From NCBI RefSeq assembly GCF_019091135.1, contig NZ_JAGXJW010000021.1, positions 1-64,000 on the forward strand: a DNA stretch of 64,000 bases, given 5' to 3'. The stretch is from Cohnella sp. GbtcB17 (GTDB lineage: Bacteria > Bacillota > Bacilli > Paenibacillales > Paenibacillaceae). The stretch's first letter is position 1, and each line of letters begins with the position of its first letter. The position numbers and the translations under genes are program-made. Below are positions 25,322-33,300 of the stretch, piece by piece. Below the pieces are notes generated by a model. It saw nothing but the letters and a program-made list of their open reading frames with translations. It did not search any database and was not told the DNA's origin.

Positions 25322-25618
25322 TCAGTACGGAATGTTCAACGCGGTATCTATATTTTGCAGATCGAGCTGAACTTGCTCCTGCATATGGTACGGGTGATAC
25401 AGGCCTCGCTGCACCATGTAGTTTGTTATCTTTTCATGGGCGTCGATCGCTTCGTCGAGCTGCTTCATCAATATATGCTTGATTTCGGGCGTGGCGCATT
25501 CGGTGACGGCCATGGCGTAATTTCTGACGCCGCTCTTGGCGTTTACCAACAAATCCATCGCGATCACTTCGTCCGTCAGCGTATGAAGCCCTGTCATGTG
25601 CTCAATTATCGTATTCAT
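25322..25618 (-). CDS. yraD: CotF-family spore coat protein, YraD-like
   Basis: 98 residues (B. subtilis YraD is about 99). Contains the CotF ferritin-like helical pattern: AMDLLVNAKSGVRNYAMAVTECATPEIKHILMKQLDEAIDAHEKITNYMVQRGLYHPY. GGGAGGT ribosome site. Last gene of a five-gene unit with the same order as yraG-yraF-adhB-yraE-yraD. Expected in the spore coat and expressed late in sporulation; the promoter was not identified here. Confidence 0.85.
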   Translation of the reverse strand: MNTIIEHMTGLHTLTDEVIAMDLLVNAKSGVRNYAMAVTECATPEIKHILMKQLDEAIDAHEKITNYMVQRGLYHPYHMQEQVQLDLQNIDTALNIPY

Positions 25619-25629
25619 GTTTGACCTCC

Positions 25630-25830
25630 CTATAGGGTCGCTTTAGACAGCGCGCCACTGAGCTCCTGGAGCTGCTGCTGCGATAATTGCACGTCTTGCT
25701 GCAAAATCTCGATGAGCTCCGGGTCGGTTACGAGCGCTCGCATCGTTTTCGATTTGGTCAAGCAAACGGTCTTGAACGCCGCGATCTCATGAACCTCGAG
25801 CATCTCATGCATAGCGTAATTGGATTTCAT
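25630..25830 (-). CDS. yraE: Small CotF-like spore coat protein, YraE-like
   Basis: 66 residues from ATG 25830, which has GGAGGACA upstream; B. subtilis YraE is about 65. The sequence MHEMLEVHEIAAFKTVCLTKSKTMRALVTDPELIEILQQDVQLSQQQL is the small partner that lacks the second half of CotF. A longer reading from 25887 would overlap adhB and has no ribosome site. 11 nt upstream of the YraD-like gene, so the two are probably co-translated partners. Confidence 0.82.
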   Translation of the reverse strand: MKSNYAMHEMLEVHEIAAFKTVCLTKSKTMRALVTDPELIEILQQDVQLSQQQLQELSGALSKATL

Positions 25831-25859
25831 TCGATTGTCCTCCACTTTTTGATCGACAT

Positions 25860-26996
25860 TCAAGGCTTCAAGACAACTTTGATGCAATTGTCGGTTTTCG
25901 TATCGAACACTTCATAGCCGCGCTTCGCCTCGCTGAGCGGAATGACGTGCGTAACGATGTCTCCGGGGTCGACCTTGCCCGACGTCACCAGCTCGTACAT
26001 ATACGGCATGTAATGAATGACCGGGGCTTGTCCGGAACGGATATTCACGTTGCGCTGCATGATGTCGCCGAACGGGAATCCGTTATAGCGTCCGCCGTAT
26101 ACGCCGGTGACCTGGATGGTCCCGCCTTTGCGTACAGCCTGAGACGCAATGACAAATGCGCTCATAGTGCCGCCTTGCAGCTTCAAGCCGCTGGCCAGAA
26201 ATTCAAGATCGCTCATCTTGCCGTCCATGCCTACCGCATCGATCACGACATCGGCGCCGCCCTTGGTCATTTCCTTGAGATGGTTGCCGATATTTTGATC
26301 CGATTCGAAGTTGACGATCTCCACATGGTTCGTTCTCTTCGCATGCTGCAGGCGGTAATCGACATAGTCGACGGCGATAACCCGCTTGGCTCCCTTCAGC
26401 CAGCAGAATTTCTGTGCCAGAAGTCCGACCGGGCCGCAGCCGAGCACGATGACCGTATCTCCGTTCTTGACGCCGGCGTTATCTACGCTCCAGAATGCCG
26501 TTGTCATGGCATCGGCGATCAGGCTCAGCTTTTCGTCCGGCTGCTCGCAATTTTCGGGAATTTTAAAGTGGGTAAAATTCGCGAACGGGACGCGTAAGTA
26601 CTCGGCTTGCCCGCCAGGATATCCGCCTGTCGTCCCGGAGTAGCCGAAGTAAGCGCCCATATCCCCGTGTTCGTTTGAATTGTCGCACTGGCTTTCCAGC
26701 TGATTTTTGCAATAAAAGCATTCTCCGCAAGCAATGTTAAAAGGGATGATCACCCGGTCGCCTTTCTTTACCTTGGTCACGCCGGGGCCCACTTCTTCTA
26801 CGATGCCCATCGGTTCATGCCCGATGACATAGTTTTCCTGAAGGTTAGGGATCATTCCGTGGATCAGATGAAGGTCCGAGCCGCAAATGGCGGAACTGGT
26901 GATTTTTACGATCATATCGTCCGGTTTCTCAATCTTCGGATCCGGGACTTCTTTGACCGCGACATTTTTAATCCCTTGATACGTTACCGCCTTCAT
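25860..26996 (-). CDS. adhB: Zinc-dependent alcohol dehydrogenase, AdhB-like
   Basis: 378 residues, identical in length to my recollection of B. subtilis AdhB. Medium-chain dehydrogenase: catalytic zinc ligands C38, H60 and E61; structural zinc C90, C93, C96 and C104; Rossmann motif [10 protein letters not shown]. Close in type to glutathione-independent formaldehyde dehydrogenases. Its ATG overlaps the stop of the YraF-like gene by 4 nt (ATGA) and it sits inside the coat-gene operon, so it is probably made during sporulation. Substrate unknown. Confidence 0.9.
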   Translation of the reverse strand: MKAVTYQGIKNVAVKEVPDPKIEKPDDMIVKITSSAICGSDLHLIHGMIPNLQENYVIGHEPMGIVEEVGPGVTKVKKGDRVIIPFNIACGECFYCKNQLESQCDNSNEHGDMGAYFGYSGTTGGYPGGQAEYLRVPFANFTHFKIPENCEQPDEKLSLIADAMTTAFWSVDNAGVKNGDTVIVLGCGPVGLLAQKFCWLKGAKRVIAVDYVDYRLQHAKRTNHVEIVNFESDQNIGNHLKEMTKGGADVVIDAVGMDGKMSDLEFLASGLKLQGGTMSAFVIASQAVRKGGTIQVTGVYGGRYNGFPFGDIMQRNVNIRSGQAPVIHYMPYMYELVTSGKVDPGDIVTHVIPLSEAKRGYEVFDTKTDNCIKVVLKP

Positions 26997-27379
26997 GCCT
27001 GATGTCCTCCCATATGCTCATCTGGGGTCCGATCGAACATCCCTTTGCGCGACGTATCTTCCGCGAACAAATTCATTTGCCCGATCATCACCGTATTTTT
27101 CGCCGACAGCTGGTCGAGTTGGTACTGTTCGTTCAGCTCGTAAGGATGGAACCATTTTTTGCGAATCATAAGCTCCGAGATTTCCTGGTGCATCGCAATC
27201 CCTTGCTTAAGATGATTGCGCAGCAGCGTTCTTACATCCGGTGAAGCCGTTTCCGTCAGCGCAATGGACAGATTTCGCACGCCTTCCTTGGCACGAAGAA
27301 GGAAGTCCATGGCAAAGGTCATGTCCGCCATTTCCGGCATATTTAACGCATTGATCGGGTCCAGATAATCAGTGTTCAT
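26993..27379 (-). CDS. yraF: CotF-family spore coat protein, YraF-like
   Basis: 128 residues (YraF is about 122). CotF-type helices: [71 protein letters not shown] ribosome site. Translationally coupled to adhB (4-nt overlap) and 12 nt after the YraG-like gene. The pattern [14 protein letters not shown] parallels the YraD-like protein, so the cluster contains two small/large coat pairs around the dehydrogenase. Confidence 0.85.
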   Translation of the reverse strand: MNTDYLDPINALNMPEMADMTFAMDFLLRAKEGVRNLSIALTETASPDVRTLLRNHLKQGIAMHQEISELMIRKKWFHPYELNEQYQLDQLSAKNTVMIGQMNLFAEDTSRKGMFDRTPDEHMGGHQA

Positions 27380-27391
27380 GTACGTTCCCCT

Positions 27392-27634
27392 TTAATGTGT
27401 GATAGGCGTCGGGTTATTCGGGACAGGCGCTTGGAAAGGCACTCTTGCGTAGATGGCTTGGAGCTCGGCGAGCTGTTGCGTGGATTGAAGCACGTCTTTC
27501 TGCATTAACGCCTTCAGCTCCTGGTCGAAGACAAGGCCTTGCATCAGCTTTGACTTTGCCAGGCAGAGCGTTTTGAAGTTTAACGCTTCATGCAGTTCCA
27601 TCGACTCGTGCGGCGCTAGCGTGGGCAGGGTCAT
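27392..27634 (-). CDS. yraG: Small CotF-like spore coat protein, YraG-like
   Basis: 80 residues, same length as B. subtilis YraG as I recall it. Helical body ELHEALNFKTLCLAKSKLMQGLVFDQELKALMQKDVLQSTQQLAELQ resembles the YraE-like protein; Pro/Asn-rich C-terminal tail. AAGGAGAG ribosome site. First gene of the coat/adhB unit, divergent from the small alanine-rich gene at 27824; no convincing forespore sigma-factor promoter could be assigned by eye. Confidence 0.83.
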   Translation of the reverse strand: MTLPTLAPHESMELHEALNFKTLCLAKSKLMQGLVFDQELKALMQKDVLQSTQQLAELQAIYARVPFQAPVPNNPTPITH

Positions 27635-27767
27635 TGTGAATGATTCTCTCCTTTCTTTCGTCCGAGTTAGCTTTTCCTACACATTGGAGCCTATACAAAA
27701 TGGATTTCCGGAAATGCGGGGGCCGATTATCCCCATGCGGCGGCCAGAATATAAACAAAATCACAAC

Positions 27768-27789
27768 CGCATACTTGTTTCGGTATGCG
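27768..27789. repeat. Inverted repeat between yraG-like and small Ala-rich gene
   Basis: CGCATAC-N8-GTATGCG perfect inverted repeat in the divergent intergene; candidate operator or 5'-leader hairpin of the 27824 gene. Confidence 0.4.
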
Positions 27790-27823
27790 TTATCGATCTT
27801 TGCTCAGGGAGGGATAAATCCAC

Positions 27824-28105
27824 ATGCCCAATGAAAACAAAATTGATCTGTCCACCGAAAATGCAAGAAAACCGGCAGCAGGTGCACTTCACGCGAGCGG
27901 CAATGCGCTGGAGCAGCATGCAGCTAATGCGGTTTCCGAAGCGCAAGCGGCTTTAAATCAGGCGACAAGCTCGATCACTGAAGCTAATGGGGCCAAAAAC
28001 GCACAAGCTTTGGAGGTCGCAAGGCAGCAATTGACCCGAGCGGAGGAATTTTTAGATCAAGCGCAAACTTCGGCAAATGCCTTACAACTGCCGGACCAGC
28101 AATAA
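27824..28105 (+). CDS. Small alanine/glutamine-rich hypothetical protein
   Basis: 93 residues, GGGAGGG before ATG. I do not recognise a family. It is hydrophilic, rich in Ala, Gln, Asn and Glu, lacks Cys and Trp, and from about 25 onward looks like amphipathic helix or coiled coil (EQHAANAVSEAQAALNQ; NAQALEVARQQLTRAEEFLDQA). Position next to the coat operon suggests a possible sporulation-time protein; this is guilt by association only. Followed by a GC hairpin. Confidence 0.65.
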   Translation: MPNENKIDLSTENARKPAAGALHASGNALEQHAANAVSEAQAALNQATSSITEANGAKNAQALEVARQQLTRAEEFLDQAQTSANALQLPDQQ

Positions 28106-28145
28106 AAAGTTATCGCGCAGATCGACTTGGCAGATTGAATAAGGA

Positions 28146-28171
28146 GGGCACAGAAGGTAGATTCTGTGCCC
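28146..28171 (+). terminator. Hairpin after the small Ala-rich gene
   Basis: Perfect 10-bp stem GGGCACAGAA / TTCTGTGCCC with 6-nt loop; only a short, broken T run follows. Confidence 0.6.
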
Positions 28172-28175
28172 CGAT

Positions 28176-28204
28176 TTGCATTCAGCTTACGGCAGCGGTA
28201 TACT
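28176..28204 (+). promoter_or_regulatory. Promoter of the TetR gene at 28247
   Basis: TTGCAT-N17-TATACT. Operator copy 1 (28211-28227) lies at the expected start of transcription. Confidence 0.65.
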
Positions 28205-28210
28205 GACTTT

Positions 28211-28227
28211 GTTATTGATCAATCACT
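28211..28227. promoter_or_regulatory. TetR operator copy 1
   Basis: GTTATTGATCAATCACT, sharing the TTGAtcAATCACT core with three further copies near 28.8-28.9 kb. Placed for autorepression. Confidence 0.7.
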
Positions 28228-28246
28228 ATCTTTTGGAGGGACATAG

Positions 28247-28768
28247 TTGGCTAAATCCGATTTCACTTCTGTTAATCGCAAGGCGGAGATTATTTCCGCG
28301 GCGATCGAGGTGTTCGCCGAAGTCGGCTATTACCGGGCTACGACGGCACAGGTGGCACAGCGGGCGAACATTTCACAGCCCTACGTTTTCAAGTTTTTCT
28401 CGACAAAAGAACTTTTGCTGTTAGGCGCTTTGGAAGCCTCGTGGTCCAGAGTGATCGAATCGTTCCGTCAGGTGATAGAGAAAACGTCGCCGGAATTGCT
28501 GGAGGCTACACTGATCCAGGAATACGAGAACATTCAGGCGATGCACCATAACGAGATTTTATTGCAGATGCAGGCGCAGACGATTCAGGAGGAAGCGATC
28601 CGGCAGTCGATGATGAACGGCTTCAAGGAAGTCCGAGAAATGGTGCTTGCCGCATTCCAGGAAGCCGGTGTCGACAAAGCCGAAGAGCGAACGATGCTGT
28701 TTCTTGCGCGAGGCTTGCTGTGCAACGTCGCTGTGGCGCTAAATATGCCCGAATTAATGAAGGGATGA
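28247..28768 (+). CDS. TetR-family transcriptional regulator
   Basis: 173 residues from TTG 28247, preceded by TGGAGGG. Helix-turn-helix at ~26-60 (ATTAQVAQRANISQPYVFKFFSTKELLLLGAL). The C-terminal helical domain, with a Met/Gln-rich segment (EILLQMQAQTIQEEAIRQSMM), would hold the ligand. Four related palindromes in front of this gene and of the next one indicate that it controls itself and the adjacent NAD-binding reductase. Confidence 0.88.
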   Translation: MAKSDFTSVNRKAEIISAAIEVFAEVGYYRATTAQVAQRANISQPYVFKFFSTKELLLLGALEASWSRVIESFRQVIEKTSPELLEATLIQEYENIQAMHHNEILLQMQAQTIQEEAIRQSMMNGFKEVREMVLAAFQEAGVDKAEERTMLFLARGLLCNVAVALNMPELMKG

Positions 28769-28795
28769 GGAGAGGAGGATTTCATTTTCAAAATA

Positions 28796-28829
28796 AGTTA
28801 TTGACCAATCACTCACTGTTTGTTATAGT
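28796..28829 (+). promoter_or_regulatory. Promoter of the 28963 reductase with TetR operator copy 2
   Basis: TTGACC (28801)-N17-TATAGT (28824). Operator copy AGTTATTGACCAATCACT overlaps the -35 box, so repressor and polymerase would compete. Confidence 0.8.
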
Positions 28830-28837
28830 AAAAAACA

Positions 28838-28862
28838 AGTTAGTGATTGATTAATCACTGAC
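28838..28862. promoter_or_regulatory. TetR operator copy 3
   Basis: The most symmetrical copy: AGTGATT-GA-TTAATCACT, just downstream of the predicted transcription start. Confidence 0.75.
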
Positions 28863-28918
28863 ACGAGACATTAAAAGTAAATTCCGGCAGGCCAAGACGC
28901 TCGGCATCTGGAATGTAA

Positions 28919-28939
28919 AGTGAGTGACTAATCAATCAC
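28919..28939. promoter_or_regulatory. TetR operator copy 4
   Basis: GTGAGTGACTAATCAATCAC, in the transcribed leader shortly before the ribosome site of the 28963 gene. Confidence 0.65.
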
Positions 28940-28962
28940 AATTAAGAAAGAGGTCGATTGGA

Positions 28963-29925
28963 ATGACGATAACGAAGGCAATGGTCATTGGAGCAACCGG
29001 CGGAACGGGTGCCGCAATCACGGAAGAGCTGGTTAGACGCGGGATCGACACGATTGCGTTCGGGCGTTCGCGTCACAAATTGGAGCAATTCGCGAGTCGG
29101 CTAGGCAACCCGGCACATCTGTCGCTTGCCGTTGGGGACGCTATGCGGCCGGACGATATCGCTTCCCAAGCAGGCGGCGCAGACGTATGGTTCCATTGCG
29201 CGAATGTTCCGTACCACGAGATGACGAGCAAGCTGATTCCGCTGGGCGAGTCGGTGATGGAGGCGGCGGACCGCATGGCTGCCCGAGTCGTCGCGATTGA
29301 CGGAATATACCCTTACGGAAGGAGACAATCCAACCCCGTAACCGAGGAGCATCCGAAAGCGCCGCATACGCGAAAAGGCAAAGTCCGCTTGGACTATGAA
29401 CGGATGTTGTTCAGCAAGCGGTGGAAAAAGGCCAAGGTTGCGATCGCCCGATTACCGGATTATTACGGACCTACCGCTAACGAAGCCTCTTATTTGGGCT
29501 CGACGCTGGAAGCGATCGCGGCCGGCAAGATGGCGTTTTATATCGGGAATATGCATATTCCCCGCGAATTCGTCTACTTGCCGGACGCGGCTGCCATGAT
29601 TGTCGAGCTGGCCGGCAGAGACTTCGCCTACGGCCAGAATTGGCACATCCCGGGTGCCGGGTTAATCGCAGGGCGAGACATCGTGAAGATCGCGCAATCG
29701 GCAAGCGGCAGCGCCAAAGCGGTTATTCCGTTAAAGAAGCGGGGCTTGTCCCTGCTCGGACTCGGCTTGCCTGTGATGAAGGAAGTGGTGGAGATGCTTT
29801 ATTTGACCGAAGAGCCTCTGACGCTTAGCCGAGACAAGTACGAGCGGCTCATCGGTCAGGTCATAGCGACACCGTTCCAGGAAGGGATCGCCTCGACGAT
29901 CAAAGTTTTGCAAAAAGAGAAATAA
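28963..29925 (+). CDS. NAD(P)-dependent epimerase/reductase (extended or NmrA-like SDR)
   Basis: 320 residues from ATG 28963 (AGAGG upstream); an earlier in-frame start at 28924 falls in operator copy 4. Rossmann motif VIGATGGTG at 8-16, then IDGIYPYGR, a DYERMLF segment and RLPDYYGP, typical of nucleoside-diphosphate-sugar-epimerase-like reductases that act on carbonyl compounds. Controlled by the neighbouring TetR through three operators. The substrate is unknown. Confidence 0.82.
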   Translation: MTITKAMVIGATGGTGAAITEELVRRGIDTIAFGRSRHKLEQFASRLGNPAHLSLAVGDAMRPDDIASQAGGADVWFHCANVPYHEMTSKLIPLGESVMEAADRMAARVVAIDGIYPYGRRQSNPVTEEHPKAPHTRKGKVRLDYERMLFSKRWKKAKVAIARLPDYYGPTANEASYLGSTLEAIAAGKMAFYIGNMHIPREFVYLPDAAAMIVELAGRDFAYGQNWHIPGAGLIAGRDIVKIAQSASGSAKAVIPLKKRGLSLLGLGLPVMKEVVEMLYLTEEPLTLSRDKYERLIGQVIATPFQEGIASTIKVLQKEK

Positions 29926-30016
29926 CCAACTGAGAATCGCTCGCGGTCAACAGTCGAGAATCATACGCAAGCAGGGCGAATTCTGTGCCATGCAAATTCA
30001 ACCAGCAGAGGTGTTT

Positions 30017-30063
30017 AATAAATAACGGCGAAGGGATAAAACCCCTTCGCCGTTATTTATTTT
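30017..30063 (+). terminator. Strong terminator after the 28963 reductase
   Basis: Perfect 19-bp stem (AATAAATAACGGCGAAGGG and complement) with ~7-nt loop ending in TTATTTATTTT. The remaining ~230 nt up to the next gene show no further feature I can name. Confidence 0.92.
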
Positions 30064-30311
30064 GCCATGAGCTTCATTGGTTCTGCGCGTTTCCATCCTT
30101 ATCGGGCCAATCGCCTCTACTATTCCTACTTCTACTTCCTGATTCTAGATTGAAGTCAAAGTTTTCTTTAGGTTTCAAATAAGAGCTAAATCGCTATGCT
30201 ACCATAGCCTAAGAAAATAATGGATGCACAAGAGGTTGGATCCTGCATATGACAGGGCCCGGGTTTTAAAATGCCGGTTCACATCATTCATTTTTTAGGG
30301 AGAGATCGTAT

Positions 30312-33300
30312 TTGTACAAACGGATGATACGTTTTACGCTTTCTGTATTATTATCGATATCTTTAGTGGCGCCAAGTCTGGCAGCGGCGCAAACGCGCAG
30401 TGTCAGTGATCTGAGCGGTTTTAGCGGGTTGAGTCGTTTTAGCGATTCCAGTAATGCTGGCGAATCTAAAACAGAATCGTTAGCGTTACCCCCAACCAAT
30501 GCGTTATCGAATAGCTGGAACGGCATCGTGCAAAATATAAGTCCGGTTGCCGCTGTACAGAATCCGACGAATGCGAATACGACAAGCGCTTTTAACGATG
30601 TGAAGCAAGGAGATTGGTTTTTCGATGCGGCCAATTATGTGAATCGAAATGGCCTATTCCAGGGGACAGGCGAGAAGGCCTTTTCGCCGCAAGGCACGAT
30701 GACGCGCGCAATGTTCGTTACCGTTCTTGGACGTATTGCGGGAATCGATGCTTCAACATATACCTCTGCATCCCCATACACGGATGTGTCCGCGGGTTCT
30801 TATTATGCGCCATACGTACAATGGGCAAATGAGCACGGTATTGTAACAGGCATAGGGAGAAGTAAGTTTGTACCCGATAATACCGTGACAAAAGAGCAAA
30901 TGGCTACGATTATGGTGAGATATTTTGAGAAATTTAATATCGACTATAAAGCAGGAAATGCCGTTACTACAGAACCGACCGATATCGATAAGGCCTCGAG
31001 CTGGGCAAGGGATGCGATATTGGAATTATGGAGAGCCGGTCTAATCACCGGGGATCGCAACGGAAATTTTAATCCGACTTCTCATGCAACGCGTGCTGAA
31101 GCAGCTACGTTTGTCATGCGCAGCAATGAAGTGATTAAAGGAAGTTCCCCTTCGACGCCAACATCGACACCTATACTTACACCGACGCCAACGACTTCGC
31201 CAACGCCGACTCCGGCTAATCCAACGACGCCAACAACACCGACACCGACGACCTACACCATTACGTTCTATACGGACGGTGGAACCCCGATCGCGAATAA
31301 GTCTGTCGTTGCAGGCCATACCCTAGGTGAACTGCCGACTGCAAGAAAAGCAAACTACAGCTTCCTCGATTGGTATACGGATCGTGCGCTAACGAAGGTC
31401 GTGTCTTTAGATGCAATCGTAACTAGCGATATGACACTGTATGCCAGGTTCGTAGAATTGTCGGAACAAGCGTTGGAAGTCCAAAGTATACCCGTCATTA
31501 GCAAGCTGGATCAACCCAGCACATTTTCAATTAAAGTCGTCGATCGCTCTGGACAATTAGCAGAATCTGCGATTAAGAATGCGATTGCGTTCAGCTCGTC
31601 TTCGCACCTTGATTTTGCGGCGTATTCAGGCATTTCTATCACGAAGTCTGGTAATGAATATGTGATTGCCGCCAATAACGAGAATAAGAAATTCCCTGAG
31701 GGCGGCACCTTTAAGCTCGTATTGAATGACGATGCTTTAGTCTTCAAGGAGGGAGATACGGAATACGATTCATCAACAAGGGAAGTTGCATTTACGACAG
31801 CCAAAGCCGAAGTCAACAACATAAAATTCAATTCAAAGCTAAAATATTTAAGCGCGTCCGAAGTATCTTTAATGAGTCAGGACGGGCAGCAGGCCAAGTT
31901 TATTGCGAACTCGCTATATACGTATGAGATCGAAGGCGGAAGTGCGCAAACCATTGTAAGCGACTATGAGAATGGCTATTTCATATATGATGGCGGCGGA
32001 ATCGAAGTCGGAGATACCGTTGCGATTTATGATGGCGCACATCCGAATGCGCGTAATGGAAGCGCACCGTTAGAAGATGAAGGGAACGTTTCTTACGTTG
32101 AAATTTTTTCGATTAAAAATGGCAACGAGTATCATTACGGTTCGCCGGATGTAGCGGATATCATTTTTGTACCCGATGTTCTGCCTGTAAATGTTGCCGC
32201 GGATACGGATGGCGCTCCCAACGATTTTTCGATCACGGTGCCGGAATCAACGATGGATTTCTCCGATGCCAAGTATGAGGGGTTTAAGTTCAGAGAAGAT
32301 CTTAGCGTCGAGCCGGGAGATTTTATCGCCTTCTATACCGGCGAGTGGAGCGAGGCCTCTCAGCTTGCCGACTATGCGCAGATCAAAACCGTTGATCTTG
32401 CTAATCACGCGTATACGATTACTTACGAGATTATTAGCGAAGAAGCCATGCGCAATTCATTCGATTATTACAAGAAAAATCAGAAGCTAGAGAATGAAGA
32501 GCTGCTTAACGATGACAGTATTGCCCGATTGGAAGCAGAGATGACGAAGAGCGCGATCGATAGTGGATTTGCGCGACAGGCTTCGGGCTATCTTGCGTCA
32601 ATGGCTCTGCAAACGGACAGCTTTAAGGAACTTAATGCAGATTCCGCCCAGTTTAACGATAGCGACATTCAGTATCTTAAAGAAAATGCGGCTCAAGGTA
32701 CTAGCTTGATGAAAATAGCAGGTTCAAAGGTAGAGGTATCCGTTGAACAGGTAAAGGTAAATATATCAAGCAACCTCAAACATTTTGAAGGAAAAACGGG
32801 GATTCGGGCCTCTTTAGAAATTGCGGCAGAAGTAACGATTGAAGTCAGCGCGGATCACGAAATCAAAATTAAATTAACGGGAACCTTTGAACAAGAGTTT
32901 TCAGTTAACCTTAGCGTTGGAGGCGAGATTTACTGGGAAGACTTCTGGTTCATATCCATACCTGTCGATTATTCGGTAAATGCAGATCTTGATGTGTATA
33001 CGTATACGGCAGTAAGATTCGATGCCAATCTCGGTCTGTTCGAAAAAGAGGAAGATATTGATTGGAACAGTGACGACGTCATTAACGTCGCCAGACAAAT
33101 TAAAAAGGTGATGGAAGAAACCGAAAAGTACACCGACAATGAGATCGATGACATTTCAAACGACTTACCCGAATTATATCAGGAGTTTTTGGAAAACGAA
33201 GATATCGATTGGGTTGACATCGTTAAGAAAGAAATATTTAGAACCAGCACGCGAGTCGTTTACGGTATTTTTGAGGTTGTATTCAAGGCAGAGTTCGTCG

